A model generated the notes under the pieces. The model made no database searches. It was given only the letters and a program-made list of their open reading frames with translations, and had not been told where the DNA came from. From an uncultured Alistipes sp. (GTDB lineage Bacteria; Bacteroidota; Bacteroidia; Bacteroidales; Rikenellaceae), in the NCBI GenBank assembly GCA_900770635.1, contig CAAGLB010000101.1:62001-126000 (forward strand): a stretch of 64,000 nucleotides of DNA, in the 5' to 3' direction. Positions 1-8,748 of this stretch are shown here, in pieces. A program made the position numbers and the translations under genes. Positions within the stretch are counted from its first letter, which is position 1. Every line of letters starts with the position of its first letter.

Positions 1-2
1 AC

Positions 3-572
3 GATGTCTACCTGAGGCTTCTACGTCAGGAGTTCAAGCATCTTGCCGCAAAGTACCACATCAAGCCTATGACAAGTGGCGAGTGGCAACTCATGAGCAT
101 CTACCCCCACAACCACCCCACCATACGTCTTACGCAGCTTGCCGCCTGCTTCCACAACCACGATTTCTCGATACAGAGCGCCCTCATGTGCACAACAAAT
201 GAGGCTGTCTACGACCTCTTCAATGGCGAGACGTCAGACTACTGGCTATCTAATTTCATGCCCTCGCACAACAACTCTGTGACCAACTACCGCATGGGGC
301 ATCTCAAGAGCAACATCCTGGGTATCAACCTCATTGCGCCAATAATGTATGCCTACTACATCTACACTCGCTGCGACAAAAAGTTAAACGACGCAGTACG
401 CCTTCAAGAGAGCATCGAGGTGGAGTACAACAGATATACACGCCCTTGGTCGATGGCGGGCTTCGAGCTGCACAACTCGTTTGAGAGCCAAGCGATAATA
501 CAGCTCACTAAGGAGTATTGCCTACGCCATCGTTGCAAGGAGTGTCCCTTAGCCAAGATGCTCATCCTCTAA
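3..572 (+). CDS. DUF2851 family protein, 3' part only
   Basis: The reading frame is open from the first bases of the window (frame beginning at base 3) to the stop at 570-572, so this is the C-terminal part of a longer gene whose start lies upstream. The first in-frame ATG (69) is probably internal. The visible 189 residues contain a HPTIRLTQLAA segment and a SFESQAIIQLTKEYC segment followed by a closing C-x-x-C pair (CKECP), which I associate with the DUF2851 family of Bacteroidetes. The function of that family is unknown and no catalytic motif can be named. A perfect 12-bp hairpin follows the gene. The family call rests on remembered motifs only. Confidence 0.72.
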   Translation, partial: DVYLRLLRQEFKHLAAKYHIKPMTSGEWQLMSIYPHNHPTIRLTQLAACFHNHDFSIQSALMCTTNEAVYDLFNGETSDYWLSNFMPSHNNSVTNYRMGHLKSNILGINLIAPIMYAYYIYTRCDKKLNDAVRLQESIEVEYNRYTRPWSMAGFELHNSFESQAIIQLTKEYCLRHRCKECPLAKMLIL

Positions 573-594
573 GCCCCGAATAGTAGCTACACGT

Positions 595-626
595 ACACGT
601 GCGCGCAAAAACATGCGCGCACGTGT
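595..626 (+). terminator. Hairpin after the DUF2851 gene
   Basis: A perfect 12-bp stem (ACACGTGCGCGC, 595-606, paired with 615-626) with an 8-base A-rich loop lies 23 bases after the stop. It lacks a long T run, and its right arm ends in the TTTG that can serve as the -33 element of the secA promoter, so terminator and promoter overlap. Confidence 0.5.
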
Positions 627-656
627 TTGCGTATTCCATAAAAATTATTATCTTTG
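626..656 (+). promoter_or_regulatory. secA promoter
   Basis: TTTG at 626-629 and TATCTTTG at 649-656 are separated by 19 bp, which fits the Bacteroidetes -33/-7 consensus (TTG, 19-21 bp, TAnnTTTG). The expected start point near 663 leaves a leader of about 45 bases before the secA ATG. Confidence 0.8.
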
Positions 657-707
657 CACGAATTATGCACATTGCAACAATATTTGCAGAAATAAATATT
701 ACAAATC

Positions 708-3700
708 ATGGATATAGCATCGAAAATTATTAAACTTTTCTTCGGCTCAAAGGCCGACAAGGATCGTAAGGAGATTAACCCCTATGTCGAGAAGATCAAG
801 GCGATCTTCCCATCGATTTCAGCACTTTCTAACGATGAGCTTCGTGCCCGCTCAGCAGCGTTGAGCAAGGCTATCGCCGACTTCATCGCCAGCGACGAGC
901 AGCACATCGTAGAGCAGAAGGCTAAGCTCGACCTCCCCGAGATTTCGCTCTCAGAGAAGGAGCGCATATCGAAGGACATCGACGACACAACAAAGCGCAT
1001 CGACGACAAGATTGAGCAGAAGCTCGAGGAGATATTGCCCGAGGCTTTTGCCATCATGAAGGATACAGCACGCCGCTTTGCCGAGAACGACACAGTGGTG
1101 GTTACGGCTAACGACTTCGACCGTAACCTCGCTGCACAGCGCCAGGACTTGGTGACCATCGATGGCGACAAGGCTATATATAGCAGCCAGTGGACCGCTG
1201 GTGGCAACGTCATCAAGTGGGACATGGTTCACTACGACGTGCAGCTCTTTGGTGGTGTTGTTCTGCACAAGGGACGCATCGCCGAGATGGCTACGGGTGA
1301 GGGTAAGACACTTGTTGCAACACTCCCTGTGTTCCTCAACGCCCTCGCTCACAAGGGTGTTCACGTGGTTACTGTGAACGACTATCTTGCACGTCGTGAT
1401 GCCGAGTGGATGGGCCCTATGTATCAGTTCCATGGCTTGTCGGTAGCATGTATCGACAACACACGACCTAACTCGGAGGAGCGTCGCAAGGCATACATGG
1501 CCGACATTACGTTCGGTACTAACAACGAGTTTGGCTTCGACTATCTTCGTGACAACATGGCATCGTCGCCTAAGGACTTGGTGCAGCGCAAGCACCACTT
1601 CGCCATTGTCGATGAGGTCGACTCGGTGCTTATCGACGACGCTCGTACACCACTCATCATCTCAGGTCCTGTGCCTAAGGGTGGCGACCAGCTCTTTGCC
1701 GAGTATCAGCCATCAGCAAAGTATATCTACGACCTTCAGAGCAAGATGTCGTCATCGGATGTTGCCGAGGCTAAGCGTCTTTTCAACGAGGGCAACCACG
1801 AGGAGGCAGGTAAGCTTCTGCTCCGTGCCCACAAGGCTATGCCTAAGTATAAGGCTTTGATCAAGTTCTTGTCTGAGCCAGGCGTTAAGGTGTTGTTGCA
1901 GAAGACCGAGAACTTCTACATGCAGGACAACGAGAAGCGCATGCACGAGATCACCGACGACAACTTCGTCATCCACGACGAGAAGATGAACTCACTCATC
2001 CTCACAGATAAGGGCCACGAGGTTGCCTCAAAGCGCTTCAACGAGGAGGGCTTCTTTGTGCTTCCCGACATCGGCGCACGCATCGCCGAGATCGAGAATG
2101 GTGGTCTAACACCCGAGGAGCGTGCCGAGCAGAAGGACGCCTTGTTGGCCGACTACGCCATTAAGGCCGAGCGTGTGCACACCATGAACCAGCTGTTGAA
2201 GGCCTACTTCATGTTCGAGAAGGAGGTTGAGTATGTGCTTATCGATGGCAAGGTGAAGATCGTAGACGAGCAGACAGGCCGTATCATGGAGGGTCGCCGC
2301 TACTCTGATGGCTTGCACCAGGCTATCGAGGCTAAGGAGAATGTGAAGGTGGAGGATGCTACGCAGACCTTTGCTACCATCACCCTTCAGAACTACTTCC
2401 GTATGTACCACAAGTTGGCAGGTATGACAGGTACTGCCGAGACCGAGGCATCGGAGTTTTGGAGCATCTACAAACTTGACGTTGTAGTAATCCCAACCAA
2501 CAAGAAGGTTATTCGTGACGATCGTGAGGACTTGGTTTACAAGACCGCACGTGAGAAGTATAACGCCGTTATCGCCGAGATCGAGCGCCTCGTAGCTGAG
2601 GGCCGCCCTGTGTTGGTGGGTACTACATCTGTCGAGATTTCAGAGTTGTTGAGCCGCATGCTTAAGCTTCGTGGCATCAAGCATAATGTGTTGAACGCTA
2701 AGCAGCACCAGCTCGAGGCACAGATCGTTGCCGAGGCAGGACGTCGTGGCCAGGTTACCATCGCCACCAACATGGCAGGTCGTGGTACCGATATTAAGCT
2801 CACACCTGAGGTTAAGGAGCTTGGTGGCTTGGCAATCATCGGCACCGAGCGTCACGAGAGCCGTCGTGTAGACCGCCAGCTGCGTGGTCGTGCAGGACGT
2901 CAGGGCGATCCAGGATCGTCACAGTTCTTCGTGTCGTTGGAGGACCAGCTGATGCGCCTATTCGGCTCTGACCGCATCGCCAAGATGATGGACCAGATGG
3001 GCCTTCAGGAGGGCGAGGTTATCCAGGCAGGCATGATGACCAAGGCTATCGAGCGTGCACAGAAGAAGGTCGAGGAGAACCACTTCGGCATGCGTAAGCG
3101 TCTGTTGGAGTACGACGATGTTATGAACTCGCAGCGTGAGGTTATCTACACACGTCGTCGCCATGCTCTCTATGGCGAGCGCATCGACATCGACCTTAAC
3201 AACCTACGTCAGGACTACGCTCTCAAATTCGTTGAGAACCACGAGGGCTGCTCTTTCGAGGAGTTTAAGTTCGACCTTATGCGTGAGGTGGCCATCGAGA
3301 CATCTATCGACGAGGCACAGTTCGACTCGATGAAGCCAAAGCAGATTATCGACTCTGTTGTCGAGGATCTCAACAACCACTTTGTGCGCAAGACCAAGGC
3401 TATTGCCGACATGGTGCGCCCAACGATGGAGAAGATCTATAAGGATCGTGCCGAGAATATGGACATGCGCATAGCCTTCCCTATCACCGATGGTCGCTTG
3501 CGCTACTCTATACCTGTCGAGTTGCAGAAGTGCAAGGATACAGACTGCGCCGAGATCTACCGTGTATTTGCCAAGGTGGCTATGTTTACCACCATCGACG
3601 ATGCATGGCGTGAGCACCTTCGCGAGATGGACGACCTTCGTCAGAGCGTGCAGAATGCCACCTACGAGCAGAAAGATCCACTTCTCATCTACAAACTCGA

Positions 3701-3992
3701 GTCGTTCCAGCTCTTCGCTAAGATGCTCGAGGAGATCAACCGCACAGTATTGGCATTGACCAATAAGTCGGGTATTGCTCTTCGTGAGAACAACGTGGAG
3801 GAGGCTCGTGAGCAGCGCCGTAAGATTGACGTTAACAAGCTTCAGGAGTCACGCATGGCCGCAGCTGCTGCCGCAGGTCAGGGCGAGAGGGGCAAGACCG
3901 CACCTATCAAGGTTGACAAGAGCGTAGGCCGCAACGATCCATGTCCTTGTGGTTCGGGTAAGAAGTACAAGCACTGTCACGGCAAACTATAA
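708..3992 (+). CDS. secA: Preprotein translocase ATPase SecA
   Basis: SecA is the motor that drives unfolded secretory proteins through SecYEG at the inner membrane. The Walker A motif ATGEGKT lies at residues 195-201 and the DEVD box at 302-305, followed by the second helicase lobe (MAGRGTDI, QLRGRAGRQGDPG) and a C-terminal zinc-binding tail with C1079, C1081, C1090 and H1091 that normally contacts SecB or phospholipid. The protein is 1094 residues against about 900 in E. coli. Much of the excess is an insert after the DEVD region and a charged N-terminal segment, which is usual in Bacteroidetes. The start is supported by the promoter 50 bp upstream. The stop codon merges into a palindromic repeat of family 1. 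Confidence 0.98.
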   Translation: MDIASKIIKLFFGSKADKDRKEINPYVEKIKAIFPSISALSNDELRARSAALSKAIADFIASDEQHIVEQKAKLDLPEISLSEKERISKDIDDTTKRIDDKIEQKLEEILPEAFAIMKDTARRFAENDTVVVTANDFDRNLAAQRQDLVTIDGDKAIYSSQWTAGGNVIKWDMVHYDVQLFGGVVLHKGRIAEMATGEGKTLVATLPVFLNALAHKGVHVVTVNDYLARRDAEWMGPMYQFHGLSVACIDNTRPNSEERRKAYMADITFGTNNEFGFDYLRDNMASSPKDLVQRKHHFAIVDEVDSVLIDDARTPLIISGPVPKGGDQLFAEYQPSAKYIYDLQSKMSSSDVAEAKRLFNEGNHEEAGKLLLRAHKAMPKYKALIKFLSEPGVKVLLQKTENFYMQDNEKRMHEITDDNFVIHDEKMNSLILTDKGHEVASKRFNEEGFFVLPDIGARIAEIENGGLTPEERAEQKDALLADYAIKAERVHTMNQLLKAYFMFEKEVEYVLIDGKVKIVDEQTGRIMEGRRYSDGLHQAIEAKENVKVEDATQTFATITLQNYFRMYHKLAGMTGTAETEASEFWSIYKLDVVVIPTNKKVIRDDREDLVYKTAREKYNAVIAEIERLVAEGRPVLVGTTSVEISELLSRMLKLRGIKHNVLNAKQHQLEAQIVAEAGRRGQVTIATNMAGRGTDIKLTPEVKELGGLAIIGTERHESRRVDRQLRGRAGRQGDPGSSQFFVSLEDQLMRLFGSDRIAKMMDQMGLQEGEVIQAGMMTKAIERAQKKVEENHFGMRKRLLEYDDVMNSQREVIYTRRRHALYGERIDIDLNNLRQDYALKFVENHEGCSFEEFKFDLMREVAIETSIDEAQFDSMKPKQIIDSVVEDLNNHFVRKTKAIADMVRPTMEKIYKDRAENMDMRIAFPITDGRLRYSIPVELQKCKDTDCAEIYRVFAKVAMFTTIDDAWREHLREMDDLRQSVQNATYEQKDPLLIYKLESFQLFAKMLEEINRTVLALTNKSGIALRENNVEEAREQRRKIDVNKLQESRMAAAAAAGQGERGKTAPIKVDKSVGRNDPCPCGSGKKYKHCHGKL

Positions 3993-4127
3993 TTTCTTGA
4001 ATTTCTTGTGATAGAGCGGCATCTGTGTCATCTGGCTTGACCGAAAAATGCTCATTTACCTTAAGTAAACTCCGCTTTTTCGGTCTGCGACCAGCTAACG
4101 CATCTACCACCCTCTAACAAGAAATTT
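3991..4127 (+). repeat. Family 1 stop-codon palindrome, copy A (secA)
   Basis: The outer arms are AATTTCTTGT (4000-4009) and its complement ACAAGAAATT (4117-4126). An extra AATTTCTTG sits at 3991-3999, overlapping the secA TAA. Inside is a 21-bp imperfect stem (GACCGAAAAA at 4039, TTTTTCGGTC ending 4085). The arms carry C/G where other copies carry G/C or A/T, so the change is compensated on both sides. It fills most of the spacer before the dCMP deaminase gene and may act as its terminator. Confidence 0.8.
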
Positions 4128-4160
4128 GATGACGAGAAGTAAATTAATAGAACTATACAA

Positions 4161-4622
4161 ATGGGATATAAGGAGCAAAAACAGCGTCAGTTCGACATTC
4201 GCTACTTGCAGATGGCACGTGTCTGGGCCGAGAACTCATACTGCGTAAGAAGAAAGGTGGGAGCGCTGCTCGTCAAGGATAAGATGATTATCTCGGACGG
4301 CTATAACGGCACCCCTGCGGGCTTCGAGAACATCTGCGAGGACGACATGGGCAAGACCAAGCCTTATGTTCTGCATGCCGAGGCTAACGCCATTACGAAG
4401 GTGGCTAAGAGCGCCAACAACTGCGACGGTTCGACACTCTACGTCACCGCCTCGCCATGTATCGAGTGCGCCAAGCTCATCATCCAGGCGGGCATCAAGC
4501 GTGTTGTCTATGCCGACCCCTACCGCTCGGAGGATGGCATCGAGCTACTTCGCAAGGTGGGCATCGAGTGCGTCCAACTCGACGTCAAGTGTCCCGAATG
4601 CATCCAGTTCGAGATGAAATAG
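4161..4622 (+). CDS. Deoxycytidylate (dCMP) deaminase
   Basis: This is a zinc-dependent cytidine/deoxycytidylate deaminase-fold enzyme that converts dCMP to dUMP, the precursor for thymidylate synthesis. The zinc and proton-shuttle motif HAEANA (H72, E74) and the PCIEC motif (C100, C103) are both intact. The early NSYCVRRKVG and GYNGTPAGFENICE segments are typical of the ComEB/dCMP deaminase group rather than of tRNA adenosine deaminases. At 153 residues it has the normal length. It stands alone between the repeat behind secA and a convergent terminator, and I see no clear promoter of its own, so it may depend on read-through from secA. Confidence 0.9.
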   Translation: MGYKEQKQRQFDIRYLQMARVWAENSYCVRRKVGALLVKDKMIISDGYNGTPAGFENICEDDMGKTKPYVLHAEANAITKVAKSANNCDGSTLYVTASPCIECAKLIIQAGIKRVVYADPYRSEDGIELLRKVGIECVQLDVKCPECIQFEMK

Positions 4623-4627
4623 AAAGC

Positions 4628-4659
4628 AGAAGAGAGGTTTCAAAGGAGGCCTCTCTTCT
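4628..4659. terminator. Bidirectional terminator between dCMP deaminase and trmN6
   Basis: A 10-bp stem (AGAAGAGAGG at 4628-4637, CCTCTCTTCT at 4650-4659) has T-rich sequence on both sides and lies between converging genes. The last bases overlap the trmN6 stop codon. Confidence 0.75.
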
Positions 4660-5359
4660 ATTTTAAGCTGATATAAAAATCGTTTGTTAACGCCCTATAC
4701 TCATCGGTGTAGGAGCTATCCTTGTGGCGCAGGGCGAGGGTAGCAACTGAGGGCATTAGGGGTTTGTCGCTTAGGCAAAACTCCATGAGGGTACGGCGAG
4801 GAGTGTCGCCCGCCTTGGTTACGACTTCGAGCTGGCGACGTAGCCACAAGCGGCCGAATGCTGCAAAGCGAAACTGCATGGCACACTCCGTAGGAAGAAT
4901 CACGGAGAGCCTACCACCAGGGCGCAGAAGGCGCACGGCGGAAGTTACCAAATCCTCGAACTTTAGCGACGAGGTATGGCGTGCCATGGTGCGCAACTTA
5001 TCGGGCGAGTGGAGCGAGTCGACAAAATAGGGAGGGTTGCTCACGATATGGTCAAACTTCTTGTCGCTTGAAAAGCCGCAGACATCGCCACACACAGCAC
5101 TAAGGCGCTCAGCCCAAGGCGAATTAAGAAAGTTATCTCGTGCCTCCTGGGTAGCCTCATGCGAGATGTCGATGCCAATAATATTAGCCGATGTGTTTCG
5201 CTGCGCAAGCATAAGGGCGATAAGGCCTGTGCCTGTGCCCACGTCGAGGATACGGCTATCGCCCTCAACATCTGCCCATGCGCCAAGCAGAACGCCATCG
5301 GTGCCAATCTTCATGGCCGAGCGTTCGTCGCACACTGTAAATTGCTTAAAACGAAACAT
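4658..5359 (-). CDS. trmN6: tRNA1(Val) (adenine37-N6)-methyltransferase family
   Basis: This is a class I SAM-dependent methyltransferase of the YfiC/TrmN6 group, which in E. coli methylates A37 of tRNA1(Val). The N-terminal KQFTVCDERSAMKIGTDGVL segment is characteristic of the group, the SAM-binding motif DVGTGTG lies at 39-45, and the N6-adenine catalytic motif NPPY at 108-111. At 233 residues it has the usual length. It is the last gene of the leftward operon that begins at the YbbR-like gene, only 3 bp after the TIGR02757 gene. Substrate specificity is inferred from family membership. Confidence 0.87.
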   Translation of the reverse strand: MFRFKQFTVCDERSAMKIGTDGVLLGAWADVEGDSRILDVGTGTGLIALMLAQRNTSANIIGIDISHEATQEARDNFLNSPWAERLSAVCGDVCGFSSDKKFDHIVSNPPYFVDSLHSPDKLRTMARHTSSLKFEDLVTSAVRLLRPGGRLSVILPTECAMQFRFAAFGRLWLRRQLEVVTKAGDTPRRTLMEFCLSDKPLMPSVATLALRHKDSSYTDEYRALTNDFYISLK

Positions 5360-5362
5360 TAG

Positions 5363-6154
5363 CTACAATTTATCGCCCGAGATACCCAAGCCAAACAACG
5401 AATAATCGTAGCGCACAGGGTCGTCGGGGCATAGCTCACGAAGCTTTGCTGTGATCTCCTCGACAGCCTTCCAGTCATCCTGCTTGCGCTTGAGGAGTCC
5501 AAGCTGGCGACCCATACGTCCCGTATGTATGTCGAGTGGAAGATAGAGCGCCGACATAGGAATCTTGCGCCATAGACCGAAGTCGACGCCTCGCTCGTCG
5601 TGGCGCACAAACCACCTTAGATACATGCACAGGCGCTTACACGCAGCACCCCTATCTATTGACGACACATGCTTCTCGGCATGTGGATTATGGTCGTGCT
5701 GAAAAAACTCTTTACGAAACTCCGAAAGCGCAACACGCAGATCGCCCGAGCGCTCGTAGCTCTGCTCGAAAAAGCCACCTACACTACCCCACGTCTGGAT
5801 TATATGGCGCAAGCCGAGGACAAACTCACGAAAGTCGTCGCCATTAAAGGTGCGGTGCACATAGCTACGCAGATGCTCCAACTCGTTATTCGAAGCGTTA
5901 AGCACAAAGTCGGCAGGGGCATTGTCCATATATTGCATCATGCGGTGGGCACTCTTAACTATCGCCTTGCGGTTGCCCCACGCAATGGTCGAGGCCATAA
6001 AGCCAGCAATCTCTCTATCGAGCGTCGAGCTAAACGAGTGAGGCACACTTATAGGATCGGGCTCGATAAAGTCCGTGTTGTTATACCTATCGTGCAGCGA
6101 CTCGAGCAGGTCACGAAGCTCGTCAAGCGACATATCCTTACACAATGCGTCCAT
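5363..6154 (-). CDS. TIGR02757 (DUF2400) family protein
   Basis: This 263-residue cytoplasmic protein has the family's N-terminal DLLESLHDRYN and DPISVPHSF segments, the central AWGNRKAIVKSAHRMM helix, and the C-terminal PLDIHTGRMGRQLGLLKRK segment. The family has a helix-hairpin-helix arrangement reminiscent of HhH-GPD DNA glycosylases (an inference from remembered family descriptions), but no activity is established. It overlaps lolD by 17 bp upstream and precedes trmN6 by 3 bp, so it is translationally coupled inside the operon. Confidence 0.85.
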   Translation of the reverse strand: MDALCKDMSLDELRDLLESLHDRYNNTDFIEPDPISVPHSFSSTLDREIAGFMASTIAWGNRKAIVKSAHRMMQYMDNAPADFVLNASNNELEHLRSYVHRTFNGDDFREFVLGLRHIIQTWGSVGGFFEQSYERSGDLRVALSEFRKEFFQHDHNPHAEKHVSSIDRGAACKRLCMYLRWFVRHDERGVDFGLWRKIPMSALYLPLDIHTGRMGRQLGLLKRKQDDWKAVEEITAKLRELCPDDPVRYDYSLFGLGISGDKL

Positions 6155-6788
6155 CGCTCATAACAATTTTACGGTCAGACTTATCGGCCAACGCCTCATC
6201 GTGCGTAACGATGATAAAGGTTTGGCCAGTACGCTCACGAAGCTCAAAAAATAGGCGCTGAATCTCCTCACGTGTTGCCGTATCGAGGTTTCCCGTAGGC
6301 TCGTCGGCAAGCACCACCGAGGGGTTGTTGGCCAAGGCACGGGCTATGGCCACACGCTGCTGCTCGCCACCCGACAGCGCCGAGGGACGATGCTCAAGAC
6401 GATGCGACATACTCACCATGTCAAGAAGCTCCTTAGCTCGACACTCGGCATCCGAACGCTTGACACCACCAATAAGCATAGGCATCATGACATTCTCTAA
6501 GGCCGAGAACTCCTCCAACAAGTGGTGAAACTGAAAGACGAAGCCCACATGGCGGTTGCGAAACTCAGATAGCTCGCCGTCGGACATGCCCTGTGCCGAC
6601 CTGCCATCGATAGTCACACATCCCTCGTCAGGCGTCATCAGCGTGCCGATAATCTGGAGCAGGGTGCTCTTGCCAGCACCACTTGCACCAACGATAGAGA
6701 GAATCTCGCCACGCTCGACATCCAAGCTTATGCCATGCAGCACCTCGAGGTCGCCGAAGCGCTTGACAACATTTTCGACATGTATCAT
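6138..6788 (-). CDS. lolD: ABC transporter ATP-binding protein, LolD-like
   Basis: The protein is a 216-residue ABC ATPase of the LolD/MacB subfamily, which energises release of lipoproteins from the inner membrane when paired with LolC/E-type permeases. Walker A is GASGAGKS (34-41), the signature LSGGEQQ at 138-144, and Walker B with the D-loop ADEPTGNLD at 161-169. No permease gene is adjacent, so assignment to LolCDE rather than another MacB-type exporter is by sequence style only. It overlaps folP by 4 bp (ATGA-type coupling). Confidence 0.8.
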   Translation of the reverse strand: MIHVENVVKRFGDLEVLHGISLDVERGEILSIVGASGAGKSTLLQIIGTLMTPDEGCVTIDGRSAQGMSDGELSEFRNRHVGFVFQFHHLLEEFSALENVMMPMLIGGVKRSDAECRAKELLDMVSMSHRLEHRPSALSGGEQQRVAIARALANNPSVVLADEPTGNLDTATREEIQRLFFELRERTGQTFIIVTHDEALADKSDRKIVMSDGRIV

Positions 6789-7624
6789 CCTATGCTCGTT
6801 TGAAAGTGATTATATAGGTCAACAACTTGACGTGTAGCACCCACATCGTGCACACGCAACACCGAGGCACCACCACGCAGCGCCTCCCATGCCAAGGCCA
6901 AAGAGCCTGGCAACGCCTCATCGGGCTGGATGCCCAGAGGTCGATATATCATAGATTTGCGGCTGACACCAACAAGAAGTGGATAGCCCAACGCTCGAAC
7001 ATCGGCAAGCGAGGCAAGCAGCTCGTAGTTCTGCTCCAAGCTCTTAGCAAAGCCAAAGCCAGGATCGAGGATTATGTTCTCCTTAGCGATGCCCGCCGCC
7101 ACAAGCTCTGAGGTACGCTTAGTAAAATAGTCGACGACACCTCGTACAACACCCTTGGGATAGTCGTTAAGGCTCTGCATAGTTTGAGGTGTGCCACGCA
7201 TGTGCATAGCAACATACCTAAGGCCAAGCTCGGCAACTGTGGCAACCATATTCTCGTCTAACTCGCCAGCCGATATGTCGTTGACAATTATCTCGCCATA
7301 CTCCTCATACGCACGACGCACAATCTCCGAGCGGAAGGTATCGACAGAGACCACAACACCCTGCCCCACACTACGCACAGCATCGAGGCCCATCTTCACA
7401 CGCTGCCACTCCTCCTCTAACGACACCTCCGCAGCGCCAGGACGTGTGGAGTAGCCACCCAAATCGACAATGGTAGCACCCTGCGCTATGGCACGCTCGA
7501 CACTCTCGACAGCGACATCGTAGGCAACATGGCGGCTAAGCGAATAGAAGGAGTCGGGCGTAAGATTGACAATGGCCATCACATGCCTATCACGCAAATC
7601 AAGAGTGCTGCTGGCGAGCATCAT
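6785..7624 (-). CDS. folP: Dihydropteroate synthase
   Basis: FolP condenses 6-hydroxymethyl-7,8-dihydropterin diphosphate with p-aminobenzoate in folate synthesis and is the sulfonamide target. Recognisable segments are MAIVNLTPDSF near residue 16, GATIVDLGGYSTRPGA, a NDISAG segment, ILDPGFGFAKS and the pterin/phosphate-binding VGVSRKSMI segment. Length (279) is normal. The start at 7624 overlaps coaE by 26 bp. I kept it because the 15 residues before MAIVNLTP form the usual N-terminal strand, although the internal ATG at 7579 cannot be excluded. Confidence 0.93.
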   Translation of the reverse strand: MMLASSTLDLRDRHVMAIVNLTPDSFYSLSRHVAYDVAVESVERAIAQGATIVDLGGYSTRPGAAEVSLEEEWQRVKMGLDAVRSVGQGVVVSVDTFRSEIVRRAYEEYGEIIVNDISAGELDENMVATVAELGLRYVAMHMRGTPQTMQSLNDYPKGVVRGVVDYFTKRTSELVAAGIAKENIILDPGFGFAKSLEQNYELLASLADVRALGYPLLVGVSRKSMIYRPLGIQPDEALPGSLALAWEALRGGASVLRVHDVGATRQVVDLYNHFQTSIG

Positions 7625-8198
7625 AGCTTAGACGGCGATGTAGCTGCTCGACATCCTCCTCCAACTCGTCGAGCTCGATGTTAACAATAGCATATTTCGA
7701 GCGTGAGCAACGCTCCTCGTCCGACAGCTGGTGGCGCATGCGCTCCTCGACCTGCTCACGGCTGACACCATCACGGCTCATGACACGCTCCACACGTAGC
7801 TCCTCGGGGGCCATGACAGCAACAGCGATGTCGACCTTAGCATCGAAGCCCGACTCGAACAATATGGCCGACTCCAAGACGACATAGTCGCCACTCTGAG
7901 CCTCGGCCCAGCGCTCAAAATCGGCAAGCACAGCGGGATGTACAATGGCGTTCAACGCACTAAGCTCCTCCGTAGAAGCAAAGACACGCTCGGCGAGATA
8001 TGCTCGGTTGAGCACGCCACCATCAAAGACATCAGCACCAAAACGCTCGACGAGCTGCTGACGCACTCCATCATCTGTTGCCATAAGCTCCTTAGCACGT
8101 ATATCAGAAAAATAGACGGCGACACCTCGCTCCTGGAGCATTGCGCTAACAACACTCTTGCCTGAGCCTATGCCGCCAGTAATTCCCACCTTATACAT
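7599..8198 (-). CDS. coaE: Dephospho-CoA kinase
   Basis: CoaE phosphorylates the 3'-hydroxyl of dephospho-CoA, the last step of coenzyme A synthesis. The P-loop GGIGSGKS is at residues 8-15, followed by the lid/base-binding region with IVHPAVLADFERWA and the VVLESAILFESGFD segment. At 199 residues it is of normal length. In Bacteroidetes coaE commonly follows a ybbR-like gene, as here (42 bp gap). The 3' end overlaps folP. Confidence 0.94.
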   Translation of the reverse strand: MYKVGITGGIGSGKSVVSAMLQERGVAVYFSDIRAKELMATDDGVRQQLVERFGADVFDGGVLNRAYLAERVFASTEELSALNAIVHPAVLADFERWAEAQSGDYVVLESAILFESGFDAKVDIAVAVMAPEELRVERVMSRDGVSREQVEERMRHQLSDEERCSRSKYAIVNIELDELEEDVEQLHRRLSYDARQQHS

Positions 8199-8240
8199 AT
8201 TTATATATATTATAACGTGAACATAAATAGACTTAAACCA

Positions 8241-8654
8241 CTAATCGCACATAACATCGTAGGGAATAGGTGGCAACGCTCCGACAGACACAATCTCGAC
8301 TCCTGTCATGCGTGCTGCCAAGGCCTGCTGAAGCGAGATGGTGGCGATATGGTGCATGCGACGGCCATTCTCGTCGACGCTATCCATGTCGAACGTAAGC
8401 TCGGTAGAGGGGATAGCAAACTCATCGGTACGAGAGAAGAGAGTATAGCCGATAAGGTTAGTGCCCTTGCCACGAATGACACAGTCGACATTGAGCTGTG
8501 TGCCATCGACAACAACGACAACCTCGTGCTCGGTGGTATAGTTATCGCCCAGCTTGGCGATATACCACAGCACAAAGGCCGCAACGACCATAGTCACATA
8601 GGTTGGTGACACGTAGCTACGCAACTTCTTATAGAGCTCCAAAATTTTGTTCAT
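8241..8654 (-). CDS. Short YbbR-like membrane-anchored protein
   Basis: This is a protein of 137 residues with a cytoplasmic amphipathic N-terminus, one membrane helix (TYVTMVVAAFVLWYIAKL) and a small extracytoplasmic beta-rich domain. Its place directly before coaE matches the ybbR-like gene of other Bacteroidetes, whose products are about 300 residues, so this one would hold only about one repeat domain. The family call is mainly by synteny. An ATG at 8666 is in frame, but the promoter box at 8678-8685 would leave it a leader of about 5 bases. The ATG at 8654 gives a more usual leader and is preferred. Confidence 0.6.
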   Translation of the reverse strand: MNKILELYKKLRSYVSPTYVTMVVAAFVLWYIAKLGDNYTTEHEVVVVVDGTQLNVDCVIRGKGTNLIGYTLFSRTDEFAIPSTELTFDMDSVDENGRRMHHIATISLQQALAARMTGVEIVSVGALPPIPYDVMCD

Positions 8655-8677
8655 AGCATCAAACAATTAATTATCTG

Positions 8678-8709
8678 CAAAGATAAAAAAAATAAGTCGC
8701 AACCTCAAA
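8678..8709 (-). promoter_or_regulatory. Promoter of the ybbR-like/coaE/folP/lolD operon
   Basis: On the minus strand TATCTTTG lies at 8678-8685 and TTTG at 8706-8709, separated by 20 bp. The -33 region lies inside the loop of the secDF terminator hairpin, so the two signals share sequence. Confidence 0.75.
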
Positions 8710-8724
8710 AGATTGCGACCTATT
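8689..8724 (-). terminator. secDF terminator
   Basis: The stem GTCGCAA (8696-8702)/TTGCGAC (8713-8719) is extended by A/T pairs and followed on the minus strand by a run of T. It lies 25 bases after the secDF stop. Confidence 0.8.
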
Positions 8725-8748
8725 TTCGTATGTTATTTGCAACTAAGC

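Noticed and set aside
782..1598. Long antisense frames inside secA (also within lepA, pheT, pepT and DPP-IV genes)
   Set aside because: They are shadows produced by the codon bias of the sense gene and lack their own signals or recognisable domains.
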